64,000 nt of DNA from Fimbriimonadaceae bacterium (GCA_019638675.1 JAHBTE010000001.1:2760605-2824604), one strand, 5' to 3'; shown: positions 1-8,521, counted from the first letter of the stretch. Numbers and translations: made by a program. The notes: generated by a model from the sequence alone, not told the origin.

Positions 1-2
1 TA

Positions 3-140
3 CGCCGCCCAGGGGGCGGCATTACTTATTCCGCCCCATCCGGAGGGCATGATGACTGTGTGATGGCGGTTGCATTAGCTTGTTCAAGACTGGGAATCAA
101 AGGGTTTGAAATTTTTGTGGGGAACGATCCTCACAGTTAG
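3..140 (+). CDS. Phage terminase large subunit, C-terminal end (partial)
   Basis: An open frame enters from the left edge and ends at TAG 138-140, giving 45 residues. It contains GGHDDCVMAVALA, which resembles the nuclease-domain end of terminase large subunits, where a conserved HDD is followed by a short helix of small residues. The next gene, a portal, starts 9 bases later; terminase followed by portal is the usual order in tailed-phage packaging modules. The protein would cut and pump DNA into procapsids. The rest of the gene lies outside the window, so whether it is intact cannot be judged. The call rests on a short motif plus context. Confidence 0.65.
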   Translation, partial: RRPGGGITYSAPSGGHDDCVMAVALACSRLGIKGFEIFVGNDPHS

Positions 141-149
141 GAAATATTT

Positions 150-1373
150 ATGAATATATCAAAAACGAACTCACCAGGAGTTCTGACTAAAGCGTGGAGT
201 TGGCTGACAGGCAACTCCACTTCTCGTTCTATTTTGTGGAATCCGCATGGCGTCGCTGTCCGCGAAACTGATGCGGCCAACAACAGTGCAGTTATGGCTT
301 GCGTTTTTTGGGCCATGAGAAATGTGGGGCAAGCCACGCCCCTTGTTCAAAACATGGGTGCTCGCGGCTGGGAAGCAATCAATGACCACGCTCTCACAGA
401 ATTACTGCGCCGCCCGCAGGGCGGAATCCATAGTTCCGACCAAAGCAGCCTGACAGGAAGAAAACTTTTAGCCGCGATGGTTTATTCACGGATGCTGGAT
501 GGCAACGCTTATGCGCTCAAAGTGCGGAATAGTTCCGGGCAAATTATTGGTCTGGATTGGCTCCCGCATACCGCCGTCGATCCAATTGCAATCAAAGGGC
601 GACCAGGCGTGGTTGATTATTACGAAGTCCGTTCTTCGACTGGAAACGAAAAAGTCGCGAAGGAAGATATCGTGCACGATATGGATGGCATTGACCCTGA
701 ATGCTCTACTCGGGGAATAAGCCGGCTCAAAAGCGTGATGCGGCAAATCCAAACCGACAACCAGATCGCAGCCTATTCGCAGAGTTTGCTCTCAAACCCC
801 ATTCCGAGCCTTCTTGTGAGCGCAAAAGGAGATAACGTTCGACTCTCTCAAGGCGACGCGGATTACGTTGCTCAAAAAATGCGAGAAGTCTCCAGTCGAG
901 AAAAAGCGGGTGGCGTAGTCGTGCCTACCTTCCCGGCAGAAGTAACCCCGATTGGGTTCAAACCAGATGATTTAGCGGTTGGCCAACTCAACAAATTGCC
1001 CGAAGAACGAATCACGGCGGTGCTTGGCATTCCCGCTGTGGTAGTTGGCCTCGGCGCAGGTTTGGAGCGGTCTACTTACAGCAATATGAAGGAAGCACGT
1101 GAAGCCGCCACCGAGGAGTTTTTGGTTCCGCTTTGGCAGGATCTTGCGAGCACTTTCACGGAGCAGTTGTTGCCTGAATTTGGCTCAATGGAGAGCTTGC
1201 GAGTCTGGTTCGATACTTCGGCGGTAGGAACTCTGCAAGAAGATCAAGACGCGCTACATAAGCGAGTGAGGGAGGATTTCCGAGTTGGGCTTCTAGACCG
1301 AGCCTCCGCCAAAGTTGAGTTAGGAATCCCAGTAAATGATAGTGACTACGGTCAGTATTGGGTTCGCACATAG
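150..1373 (+). CDS. Phage portal protein, HK97 type
   Basis: This 407-residue protein matches the HK97-type portal family, which forms the dodecameric ring at the capsid vertex through which DNA enters. Family features seen are the N-terminal stretch with a substitution-prone ACVFWAMRNVG helix (about 45-60), the LLRRPQ segment near 85, the DGNAYALKVRN strand near 120 and the LNKLPEERITAVLGIPAVVVG block near 275. Length is normal for the family. AGGA at 140-143 serves as ribosome site. It follows the terminase end by 9 bases. No prohead protease or capsid gene follows: the next gene is convergent, so this is either the edge of a rearranged prophage or a remnant. Confidence 0.88.
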   Translation: MNISKTNSPGVLTKAWSWLTGNSTSRSILWNPHGVAVRETDAANNSAVMACVFWAMRNVGQATPLVQNMGARGWEAINDHALTELLRRPQGGIHSSDQSSLTGRKLLAAMVYSRMLDGNAYALKVRNSSGQIIGLDWLPHTAVDPIAIKGRPGVVDYYEVRSSTGNEKVAKEDIVHDMDGIDPECSTRGISRLKSVMRQIQTDNQIAAYSQSLLSNPIPSLLVSAKGDNVRLSQGDADYVAQKMREVSSREKAGGVVVPTFPAEVTPIGFKPDDLAVGQLNKLPEERITAVLGIPAVVVGLGAGLERSTYSNMKEAREAATEEFLVPLWQDLASTFTEQLLPEFGSMESLRVWFDTSAVGTLQEDQDALHKRVREDFRVGLLDRASAKVELGIPVNDSDYGQYWVRT

Positions 1374-1389
1374 TGCGAACCCTGCTTTT

Positions 1390-1920
1390 CTAAATTCGCT
1401 CAATCCGAAACAAATCGTAAAGCTCATCGCCGAACTGCTCCACCGCTTTTTTTACCATTCGTGAATAGCGCACCCGCAAGGTTCCGCAGGGGACGCCCAG
1501 ATTTTCGGCGATCAACTCCCACTCAAAGCCATCGGCTCTTGCGGATGCCAACATGACGAGTTCGGGCAATTGTCTTTCCAGTTCTTCTAATATCATTTTG
1601 TCAAGTGGATTTGACAAAATGCGAACTGAGAACTCATCGAGTTTGCAAGTTTCAATTCGCCCTTTCCTGGCTCTGAAATCGAGAACAGTATTCCGGGCAA
1701 GAAACCACAGCCCTTCTTTGTATCGAATCTTCCCGTTTTCACATCTTCCCCAAGCAGTAAGAACCGCATCTTGCTCTAAATCTTCGATGTCTGCCCCGCG
1801 AATTCCAAGCCGGTAGCACCACGTTCTGGTTGCCTTGCGAACGTACTTTTCGATGTCTGGGCTCCAACGAATAATTGATTCTGAGGAAATAGGATTTTGA
1901 ACGTATTGAGCGTTTACCAT
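1390..1920 (-). CDS. Sigma-70-like factor (ECF-type architecture)
   Basis: This 176-residue protein has a region-2-like segment (DIEDLEQDAVLTAWGR, about 46-61) and a C-terminal helix-turn-helix like region 4 (WELIAENLGVPCGTLRVRYS, about 135-154), separated by a linker. That two-domain plan is the minimal ECF sigma form. The region-2 match is weak, so it could also be a phage late-gene activator of similar fold. It converges on the portal gene and diverges from the S24 repressor, sharing a 70-bp control region with it. A perfect palindrome resembling the upstream repeats lies inside the gene at 1595-1620. Confidence 0.6.
   Translation of the reverse strand: MVNAQYVQNPISSESIIRWSPDIEKYVRKATRTWCYRLGIRGADIEDLEQDAVLTAWGRCENGKIRYKEGLWFLARNTVLDFRARKGRIETCKLDEFSVRILSNPLDKMILEELERQLPELVMLASARADGFEWELIAENLGVPCGTLRVRYSRMVKKAVEQFGDELYDLFRIERI
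1595..1620. repeat. Perfect inverted repeat inside the sigma-like gene
   Basis: Arms ATTTTGTCAA (1595-1604) and TTGACAAAAT (1611-1620) are perfect 10-bp complements around a 6-base spacer. The 11-mer ATTTTGTCAAG at 1595-1605 occurs again at 1947-1957 in the control region shared with the repressor. Such a symmetric site fits a dimeric repressor operator. A chance origin within coding sequence is possible but less likely given the second copy. Confidence 0.5.
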
Positions 1921-1990
1921 ACTGATATAGTATATTTTTGTCTACTATTTTGTCAAGCGTTGTCAAGAATTTTATGGTAAACTTCTCCAC
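1921..1990. promoter_or_regulatory. Divergent control region with TTGTCAAG repeats
   Basis: This 70-bp A/T-rich gap separates the start codons of the sigma-like gene and the S24 repressor. TTGTCAAG occurs twice in direct orientation, at 1950-1957 and 1960-1967, ten bases apart (one helical turn). The first copy is part of ATTTTGTCAAG, identical to half of the palindrome at 1595-1620. The repeats lie where -35 elements for the rightward gene would be, so autoregulation by the S24 protein is plausible. Confidence 0.5.
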
Positions 1991-2641
1991 ATGTCAAATG
2001 AGGCATCGCCTGAGCAACTGAGGAATTTCCGCAATTCCCTTGGATTGACGCAAGAGCAGATGGCATTGAGGCTCGGTATTAAACGCCCTCGGTATGCGAA
2101 CTTTGAAATTGACCCAGATAAAAAGGGGCATAGCAAACCGAACAGCACTATTCTTGAACGCCTCGTAGCAATGGGCTTTGAAGTTCAGCCTGGCCCGCCG
2201 CTTATTCCTGCTTCTCAACTGCTGGTTCCTGTGCCATTTATTGGCTACGTAGCCGCGAGTGATGCCGTGGATTGGACTGACCCATTTGAAAGTGATGAGT
2301 TTGAATTCGTTCCGCCCGAAATGGGAGACGCCAGGGGTCGGTTCGCCTGCAAAATTGCTTCTGATTCCATGATGCCTTTGCTGGAGCCACACGATATATG
2401 TGTGTTCCAACGAACGGAGGTGCCGAAAATCGGGCACATTATCCTTTTCCGCTCGAAGGAAAATTTGGTTACCGTGAAGCAACTCAAGCACGATGGCGAA
2501 TCGTATTTACTGCAACCATTAAACCCCAGATACCAGGTGAACCCAGCCGAAGGTTCAATGCTCGGGTACCTTGTTGGAATTGTCCGCGAGCGCGGCACTC
2601 AGCGAATCACTATTTTCGATTCGTCCGGGATTCTTCCTTAA
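1991..2641 (+). CDS. XRE/S24-family repressor (LexA/CI-like)
   Basis: This 216-residue protein has an N-terminal helix-turn-helix (about 8-60, with LGLTQEQMALRLGIKRPRYAN) and a C-terminal S24 peptidase fold. The catalytic serine sits in ASDSMMP (about 124-130) and the lysine in TVKQLK (about 163-168), both as in LexA and CI. At the place of the usual Ala-Gly cleavage site the protein reads GYVAASDAVD, so the scissile glycine appears to be replaced and self-cleavage may be altered or lost. It is the likely master switch of the adjoining prophage. Its stop codon lies 2 bases before the dus start, so it can be co-transcribed with that host gene. Confidence 0.85.
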   Translation: MSNEASPEQLRNFRNSLGLTQEQMALRLGIKRPRYANFEIDPDKKGHSKPNSTILERLVAMGFEVQPGPPLIPASQLLVPVPFIGYVAASDAVDWTDPFESDEFEFVPPEMGDARGRFACKIASDSMMPLLEPHDICVFQRTEVPKIGHIILFRSKENLVTVKQLKHDGESYLLQPLNPRYQVNPAEGSMLGYLVGIVRERGTQRITIFDSSGILP

Positions 2642-2643
2642 AC

Positions 2644-3705
2644 ATGGCAATTTCAACCCAAGCTAAGCCTGCATTTATGGTTCGTGATATTCCCATCGCG
2701 AATCCGTTTGTGCTTGCGCCAATGGAAGATGTTTCGAATTTAGCGTTCCGCCTAATCTGCAAACGCACGGCAAACCCTGGGTTGATGTTCACCGAATTTG
2801 TGAGCGCAATGGCGATTCATTACAACGCCAAAAAGACGCTCAAGAAGATGAAAATCCACCCTGATGAGCGTCCGTTGGGCATTCAGATTTTTGGCGGCGA
2901 TCCAGAGATCATGGCCGAAACCGCTCGTGTCGCAGAAGAAATGGGTGCCGACATCGTGGATATCAATATGGGTTGTTGGGTGCCTAAAGTTTGCCGAACC
3001 GGATCAGGGGCCGCCCTCCTCAAAGATCCAGATCACGCAGAACGCATTGTCAAATCAGTTGTCAATGCTGTCAAAGTTCCGGTAACAGTTAAGGTTCGTG
3101 CAGGATGGGATTATTCGCTGTTCGCCGCGCCGGAACTGGCGAAACGGTTCCAAGGAGCGGGGGCACAGATGCTCACCTTGCATGCACGGTTCGCTAAACA
3201 AGGTTTTGAAGGTCAAGCGGATTGGGAACTGATTACTAAGCTTCGAGACGTGCTCACTATCCCTCTCATTGGCAATGGTGATGTTAAAACCCCCGAAGAT
3301 GCTATCCGCATGAAGTCGGAAACTGGGTGCGATGGTGTAATGGTCGGTCGAGCGGCGATTTCTAACCCATGGGCATTGGCACGTATCCAAGCCGCATTAA
3401 CCGGGCAACCGATTCCGCCCGAACCAACATTAGACCAACGCATTGAAACTGCACTGGAACATGCAAGGCTGATGATCGCCCATGAATGTGAAGCCGATTC
3501 GTTTGAAGAAGCCAAAACGCTTTCAAATTTTGTCGAGCAGGAACCGAGAGCAATCCGCGCTTTGCGAGGGCAACTGCCACTTTATATCAAAGCGGCACCG
3601 GGATCATCGGTGGTTCGCGGAAAACTCAGCGGCGTTTCAACATATAATGAGCTCAACTTGTTGCTGAAAGAATTTCAAGACTCTCAGCTTTCTCCTCAAG
3701 TCTGA
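2644..3705 (+). CDS. dus: tRNA-dihydrouridine synthase (DusB-like)
   Basis: This flavoenzyme would reduce uridine to dihydrouridine in tRNA. The 353-residue TIM-barrel shows APMEDVSNLAFR (FMN-binding start, about 23-34), QIFGGDP, and the catalytic-cysteine motif as NMGCWVPKV, with Trp where Pro is usual, followed by GSGAALL. GNGDVKTPEDA and GCDGVMVGRAA form the phosphate-binding end. I start it at ATG 2644: upstream extension would overlap the repressor and adds no family sequence. Dus genes are established targets of some prophage integrases, which fits the phage genes directly upstream. Confidence 0.93.
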   Translation: MAISTQAKPAFMVRDIPIANPFVLAPMEDVSNLAFRLICKRTANPGLMFTEFVSAMAIHYNAKKTLKKMKIHPDERPLGIQIFGGDPEIMAETARVAEEMGADIVDINMGCWVPKVCRTGSGAALLKDPDHAERIVKSVVNAVKVPVTVKVRAGWDYSLFAAPELAKRFQGAGAQMLTLHARFAKQGFEGQADWELITKLRDVLTIPLIGNGDVKTPEDAIRMKSETGCDGVMVGRAAISNPWALARIQAALTGQPIPPEPTLDQRIETALEHARLMIAHECEADSFEEAKTLSNFVEQEPRAIRALRGQLPLYIKAAPGSSVVRGKLSGVSTYNELNLLLKEFQDSQLSPQV

Positions 3706-3708
3706 TTC

Positions 3709-4545
3709 ATGTCCATCGCCGCAGTTATCAACACTTTCAATTCAGAAACTTATCTTGATTTAGTAATTCGCTCGATACAGCCCCTTGCTGATGAAATTGT
3801 TATATGCGATATGTACTCCACCGACAACACGGTGCAAATTGCGGAGTCCCTGGGTGCCACCGTGGTCTTTCATGAACATACTGGATATGCTGAGCCGGCC
3901 CGTGCGTTCGCCGTTGATCAGACAAGTGCGGACTGGATATTAATTATCGACTGTGACGAGATACTTTCCCCGGAGCTATTAACTTCTTTAAAAAAGATTA
4001 CGATCAACGATGAAGTTGACCTGGTTTGGTTGCCAAGGGAAAACCACTTTTTTGGAGGGGTCGTATGCGGTGCAGGATTTGCCGCCGATCAGGATCTTCA
4101 GCTACGATTTTTTAGGCGAGGCAAAGTAACGCTAGGGCCAACCGTACATGCAGGAATTCTCCCTGTTCCTGATGCTCGGCAATTCGTCATGAATTCCCAA
4201 AACCATGGTGCCCTCATACACTTCAGCCATCTTTCTATCAATCAATTTGTTACAAAGCTGAACCTGTACACAACGATTGAAATTGATGCGCGGAAGCAAA
4301 TAGAGCCGCGACGGCGATCGACAATTCTCCGACGGGCGATTCAAGAATATAGGCACCGCTATTTTCGGCGTGGGGGGAACCGGGCAGGATGGCGAGGATT
4401 TGCGGCTAGCCTCCTTATGGTCGTGTATGAAATTGTTACTGAACTGAAGGTATTAGAGCGAGCTAATGGCGAAACTCCACAAAAAACTGTTTCTAATAAT
4501 CGCACACTTGCTGAAAAGCTCCTCAAAGATCAAAACTTATCATGA
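3709..4545 (+). CDS. Glycosyltransferase family 2
   Basis: This 278-residue protein has a GT-A fold N-terminus: AAVINTFNSETYLDLVIRSI, a nucleotide-binding region with DMYSTDNT, and a DxD metal site D81-C-D83. The C-terminal part is rich in Arg/Lys (RRAIQEYRHRYFRRGG) and ends with a hydrophobic helix, as in LPS-core glucosyltransferases of the WaaE/KdtX type. It follows dus by 3 bases and precedes a paralogue with the same layout. Donor and acceptor sugars cannot be told from sequence. Probable role: adding a sugar to LPS core or another surface glycan at the inner face of the membrane. Confidence 0.88.
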   Translation: MSIAAVINTFNSETYLDLVIRSIQPLADEIVICDMYSTDNTVQIAESLGATVVFHEHTGYAEPARAFAVDQTSADWILIIDCDEILSPELLTSLKKITINDEVDLVWLPRENHFFGGVVCGAGFAADQDLQLRFFRRGKVTLGPTVHAGILPVPDARQFVMNSQNHGALIHFSHLSINQFVTKLNLYTTIEIDARKQIEPRRRSTILRRAIQEYRHRYFRRGGNRAGWRGFAASLLMVVYEIVTELKVLERANGETPQKTVSNNRTLAEKLLKDQNLS

Positions 4546-4569
4546 TTTAGAGGCTGGTACGCTCAATAA

Positions 4570-5400
4570 GTGGGCAAGCTTCCAATTTCAGTTGTCATAA
4601 ACACCTACCAGGCGGATCAGTACCTTGACTTAGTTCTTCGGGCAGTTGTTGACCAAGTTACAGAAATTATTGTCTGCGATATGCACTCCACCGATAAGAC
4701 AGTGGAGATAGCGAAGTCCTTTGGAGCAAAGGTGGTCTATCACCAACACGTGGGATACGCGGCTCCGGCCAGGAAGTTTGCCATCGAACAAGCAGCCAGC
4801 GAGTGGATTCTGCTCCTGGATGCTGATGAGGTAGTTCCGCCTGATTTTTTGGAGGTTTTTGCGAAGATCATCGAAGAAAACCACACTGATATCGTACACT
4901 TTTCCTGGACAAACTATATGTTTGGTAAGGCCATGACCGCCGGAGGTTTTGATCCAGCCCAAGAAACCCACATGCGATTTTTCAGAAAAAGTGCAGTGGA
5001 ATGCACCGGGGTCATTCATAGCAGTGTGGTCGCTAAACCGGGAGTCAGGCACTACACGATTCCCTACGATTCGAAACAGACTGTTCACCACTTCACCTAT
5101 CTTTCAGCGGAGAATTTTATTGCCAAAAGCAACAAGTACACATCGCTTGAATCTCAACAACCTAAGTTCAATAAAAAGCTAACGGGCTTCACGATTCTGC
5201 GCAAAGTAACCCGAGATTTTATTAAGCGATATTGGGTCAAAAAGGGATACAAGCTCGGCTGGCAAGGGTTATCGATCAGTTTGCTGATGCTCGCTAACGA
5301 CGCTATGCTTTACAGCAAAGTGCTTGAACAAAAAAATGGATCTAACGCGGAAAAAGTGTTAGAAAAGCACCGTGCCCTCGCCGAGCAGATTCTTAAATGA
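4570..5400 (+). CDS. Glycosyltransferase family 2 (tandem paralogue)
   Basis: This 276-residue protein is a paralogue of the gene just upstream: both share the VVINTY/VINTF opening, the CDMxSTD motif, a DxD site (here D84-A-D86), the HxHxGYAxPAR segment and the basic C-terminal region. It starts with GTG at 4570; no ATG gives full length. The last 8 bases overlap the convergent GT4 gene. The pair probably adds successive sugars to one glycan. The duplication is old, since the two differ at many positions. Confidence 0.86.
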   Translation: MGKLPISVVINTYQADQYLDLVLRAVVDQVTEIIVCDMHSTDKTVEIAKSFGAKVVYHQHVGYAAPARKFAIEQAASEWILLLDADEVVPPDFLEVFAKIIEENHTDIVHFSWTNYMFGKAMTAGGFDPAQETHMRFFRKSAVECTGVIHSSVVAKPGVRHYTIPYDSKQTVHHFTYLSAENFIAKSNKYTSLESQQPKFNKKLTGFTILRKVTRDFIKRYWVKKGYKLGWQGLSISLLMLANDAMLYSKVLEQKNGSNAEKVLEKHRALAEQILK

Positions 5401-6379
5401 TTTGCTCGTAGAGTGCTCGGTACTGATCCCGAACTGCGGACTCTGAGTACCTTTCACAAAACCATTCGGCTTGCCCAGGAACTGGGTTCGGCTTTTGCCA
5501 AGCCGATTCAATGGCAACTTTAATTTCTCCTGGGATATGTGGATTAGGATAAGCCGCCCAATTTCCGTAGATTTCCTTGGCGTTCCACTCGTTGCTCAGC
5601 ACCAATGGCACGCCCAAGCACCCAGCTTCCACACCGGCGATCAGAAAATCATCCACAAACGAAGGTACACAAAACACCCGTGCGTTCTTCACAAGACTTG
5701 GTAATTCTGATCGTCCAACCGCACCTAGGAAAATGATATTGGGATCAGAACCTGCCGCTTTCTGGCATTGCTCAACGTAGTTTGTATCACTCGCCCCACC
5801 AGCGAGAACAAGGCGTTTGCCCGTTCCTTTTACGGCTTCAATCAAGCCGAGCTGATTCTTTCGATCCAAAAAATTGGCGACGCAGAGGATGTAATCCCCG
5901 AACCGCCCTGAAGGCTGATTTGCATCATTGAGAAACTGTTCACTCACTGCCCCACTCGGAATGCAAACACAATTCTCCTTGGGAGCATCGAACGCAACGT
6001 GGATTCTCCCGATTACATCCGGGCTAGGCACCACAATTCGCGCGGCGTTCTTGAGTAAGTACTTCGTTTTCTTGGAAAATCGCCCTTCCAGAGTCCGTAG
6101 AAACCGCCATTTCTTAATGCTAGCCAGGCTTCCTCCCCGATACCAAATTGGAGAAACAATATAGGGCACCTTTTTTTCCAGACAGATTTCGGCGAGGTTC
6201 CAAAAATAATCCATCGCGCCAAAAAAGTGAACGACGTCGCCCAATTCTTTTGCTTCTGGGTGAAGAATGTTGGCATCGTGTCCAAGATCATCCAGCATCT
6301 TAGAAACCTGCGCCATCTGGACTTCTGCTCCGCCTTCGATAATCCCACCGTAGTACCGGCCAACTAGCGTTACCCGCAT
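5393..6379 (-). CDS. Glycosyltransferase, GT4/GT1 (GT-B fold)
   Basis: This 328-residue protein begins MRVTLVGRYYGGIIEGGAE, the glycine-rich N-terminal loop of GT4 enzymes, and has the middle hinge YILCVANFLDRKN (about 170-182) and the C-terminal sugar-nucleotide region GVEAGCLGVPLVLSN (about 260-274). It is shorter than many GT4 proteins (about 370), mainly through a compact acceptor domain. Its ATG lies directly after the stop codon of the GT9 gene, so the two are an operon read leftwards. Likely a surface-polysaccharide transferase; specificity unknown. Confidence 0.85.
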   Translation of the reverse strand: MRVTLVGRYYGGIIEGGAEVQMAQVSKMLDDLGHDANILHPEAKELGDVVHFFGAMDYFWNLAEICLEKKVPYIVSPIWYRGGSLASIKKWRFLRTLEGRFSKKTKYLLKNAARIVVPSPDVIGRIHVAFDAPKENCVCIPSGAVSEQFLNDANQPSGRFGDYILCVANFLDRKNQLGLIEAVKGTGKRLVLAGGASDTNYVEQCQKAAGSDPNIIFLGAVGRSELPSLVKNARVFCVPSFVDDFLIAGVEAGCLGVPLVLSNEWNAKEIYGNWAAYPNPHIPGEIKVAIESAWQKPNPVPGQAEWFCERYSESAVRDQYRALYEQII

Positions 6380-7378
6380 CTACAACCCCTCAAGCAACCG
6401 TTCGCAGGCGGCTTTGACTTCTCCCACCGAGACGTCCATACACTTCCGCTGACAGGTTTCTGGAGTTCGTGCCGCGCAGTCACAATATCCGCCAAAGAAC
6501 GCCACTTTCTCTCCCGGCGGGCGAAAATGATCAGGAGAAGCCGGGCCAAAAATTCCGACGAGCGGGCATCCAACTGCACCTGCGATGTGCATCACCCCCG
6601 TATCGTTGGTGACCAATATCTTGCAGCGACGCATGAGCTCCGCCGACTCAAGAGCAGAATACTTCCCCGCCACATCTAAATCGGCGACTGATCCGAGCCG
6701 ACCGGCCTCTCTTGGCCCGCCAACCGCAACAATTTTGTAGCCCTTCGATTTTAAAAACTCTGCAATCGCTTGGAAGTTTTCTATTGGCCATTCTTTATTA
6801 GGGTGCGATGCTCCAACCATGACCCCGGCCCAGTTCCCTTCACTTAAATCCGAATCAACCCGTTTGACTGCAGAATCGGTTTGGGGGATGACGTAATGCT
6901 TCTCGCCAGGAATCACGCCGATTGATTCCAATAGTGCCTGTGGGCCGCCCATGATTTGATGAACGCTCAAATCCTTTTTCAGCGCGATATCAAGCCAGTT
7001 ATCGTGCTTAGAGCCTTTGATCCCGATGATCTTGCGCACACTTGCCGCCTTCGCTAGGCGGAGTTGTTTATTCTGCACATAGCTAAAAATCGCGAGGTCG
7101 AATCGTTCTTTGAGTAATCGCCAAAATAGCTTGAGCTGACCATCTTTCCGATCCCAAACTTCATCGGCAATCCCGCAAGCGGTGATGAGTTCTAATCCCA
7201 GTGCACCGGTCACCGCGACGATTTTTGCATTTGGCCAAGCGGCGCGCAACCAACCCAGAGTCGCAGTGTGGTGAACACTATCTCCCAATGTCGGTGGCAA
7301 AAATATCACAACCTTTTTCACCTCCAGCTTATCCACCTGACCCACGATTGAGAGAATACTCCCACCAACCGCCTCCAC
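6380..7378 (-). CDS. Glycosyltransferase family 9 (heptosyltransferase-like)
   Basis: This GT9 protein resembles ADP-heptose:LPS heptosyltransferases. PPTLGDSVHHTATL near the N-terminus is the acceptor-side loop, and TNDTGVMHIAGAVG plus GIFGPASPDHFRPPG form the donor site. The cysteine-rich tail CDCAARTPETCQRKCM is common in the family. The longest frame starts at GTG 7378 (332 aa). An internal GTG preceded by GGAGGTG about 60 bases in would give a more typical N-terminus, so the start is uncertain. It heads the two-gene operon with the GT4 enzyme and diverges from the proline dehydrogenase gene. Confidence 0.86.
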   Translation of the reverse strand: MEAVGGSILSIVGQVDKLEVKKVVIFLPPTLGDSVHHTATLGWLRAAWPNAKIVAVTGALGLELITACGIADEVWDRKDGQLKLFWRLLKERFDLAIFSYVQNKQLRLAKAASVRKIIGIKGSKHDNWLDIALKKDLSVHQIMGGPQALLESIGVIPGEKHYVIPQTDSAVKRVDSDLSEGNWAGVMVGASHPNKEWPIENFQAIAEFLKSKGYKIVAVGGPREAGRLGSVADLDVAGKYSALESAELMRRCKILVTNDTGVMHIAGAVGCPLVGIFGPASPDHFRPPGEKVAFFGGYCDCAARTPETCQRKCMDVSVGEVKAACERLLEGL

Positions 7379-7405
7379 CCATGTAAAATCACGCGGTCAA
7401 CGTCG

Positions 7406-8326
7406 ATGCTTTTTCGTTCCCTCATTCTCAAGTCTGCCGCTTTGCCGCCCATAAAGAAATTCGTGAAAGGCTCGCGCCTGTTCAGGCCGATTGTCAAACG
7501 GTTCATCGCGGGCGAAACTCTCGCTGAAGCAATGAAAACCGCCGAGGGTTTGGCAGAGCAAGGATTCCTGGTTTCGCTGGACTTATTGGGGGAAAATGTT
7601 GCCACCGCCGAAGAAGCCGAGCAATCCACCCAAAACTATCTCGACGTGATCAACCAAATCGGGGCGAGTCAACACAAAGCCGCGATCAATATTTCAATCA
7701 AGCTCACTGCGCTGGGGCTGGATCAAGGCTTAGACCTCGCCGAATCCAACTACCGGAAACTGTTAGAAGCGGCAAAACCCCACAACATTTTTATCCGAGC
7801 GGATATGGAAGGCTCGCCGTATACACAAGTCACTATTGACCTTGTGCGCAAAGTTCGGCTTGACTACCCCAATACGGGAACGGTTCTCCAAAGCTACTTG
7901 TATCGAACCGATTCTGACCTCGACCTTTTGATGGCAGATAAGTGCCGGCTCCGTATCGTGAAGGGGGCGTATCTTGAACCGGAATCAATAGCTCATCCAG
8001 AAAAAACGGTCGTTGACAAGCAATACGTCGAACATGCGAAAAAGCTTCTCACACGCGGCTACTACCCAGCTATTGCCAGCCACGACGAGCACATCATTAA
8101 CCAACTAAAGGACTTTGCCGAGCAACGAGGAATTTCTCGCAATGGCTACGAATGGCAAATGCTCTTCGGCATTCGGCGCGACCTGCAATCGCAACTCCAT
8201 GATGAAGGCTATAACGTTCGGGTTTATCTGCCGTTTGGGGATGCATGGTATCCGTACTTCACGCGGCGCCTTGCGGAACGTCCGGCGAACCTGCTGTTTA
8301 TCACTCGCTCACTGATTCAAAAGTAG
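7406..8326 (+). CDS. Proline dehydrogenase (monofunctional)
   Basis: This 306-residue protein would oxidise proline to pyrroline-5-carboxylate with FAD, passing electrons to quinone. It matches the length of monofunctional bacterial ProDH. Recognised blocks are the strand with SIKLTALGLD (about 91-100), FIRADMEGS, RIVKGAYLEP, IASHDEH, YEWQMLFGIR and the substrate-binding arginine pair in YPYFTRRLAERPAN (about 281-294). The partner P5C dehydrogenase is not in the window. A tRNA-Pro gene lies 50 bases downstream on the same strand. Confidence 0.93.
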   Translation: MLFRSLILKSAALPPIKKFVKGSRLFRPIVKRFIAGETLAEAMKTAEGLAEQGFLVSLDLLGENVATAEEAEQSTQNYLDVINQIGASQHKAAINISIKLTALGLDQGLDLAESNYRKLLEAAKPHNIFIRADMEGSPYTQVTIDLVRKVRLDYPNTGTVLQSYLYRTDSDLDLLMADKCRLRIVKGAYLEPESIAHPEKTVVDKQYVEHAKKLLTRGYYPAIASHDEHIINQLKDFAEQRGISRNGYEWQMLFGIRRDLQSQLHDEGYNVRVYLPFGDAWYPYFTRRLAERPANLLFITRSLIQK

Positions 8327-8376
8327 GTTTAGCCCCAAGCGGAGTTTGGGGTGTTTGGGTCATAATAAGAGTTCGT

Positions 8377-8453
8377 CGGGGTGTGGCTCAGCTTGGTAGA
8401 GCACCTGCTTTGGGAGCAGGGGGTCGCAGGTTCGAATCCTGTCGCCCCGACCA
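8377..8453 (+). tRNA. tRNA-Pro (anticodon TGG)
   Basis: A 77-base cloverleaf can be folded by hand. The acceptor CGGGGTG pairs with CGCCCCG, followed by discriminator A and an encoded CCA at 8451-8453. The anticodon stem CCTGC/GCAGG closes the loop TTTGGGA, giving anticodon TGG. The T arm is GCAGG-TTCGAAT-CCTGT. The D arm contains AGCTTGGTAGAGC-like sequence. It stands alone just after the proline dehydrogenase gene. Confidence 0.97.
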
Positions 8454-8521
8454 AAATCTCATCTACTTTTGAATTGTCGAAATTGTCTTAAACCAGTTCA
8501 CTCGCTTTATTTCCAAAATTA

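Noticed and set aside
2398-2643. Upstream extension of the dus reading frame
   Set aside because: It overlaps the S24 repressor in another frame and adds no sequence typical of Dus proteins; ATG 2644 gives the normal N-terminus.
8326-8453. Functional link between proline dehydrogenase and tRNA-Pro
   Set aside because: They are only neighbours; no shared regulatory element such as a T-box is visible, so this looks like coincidence.
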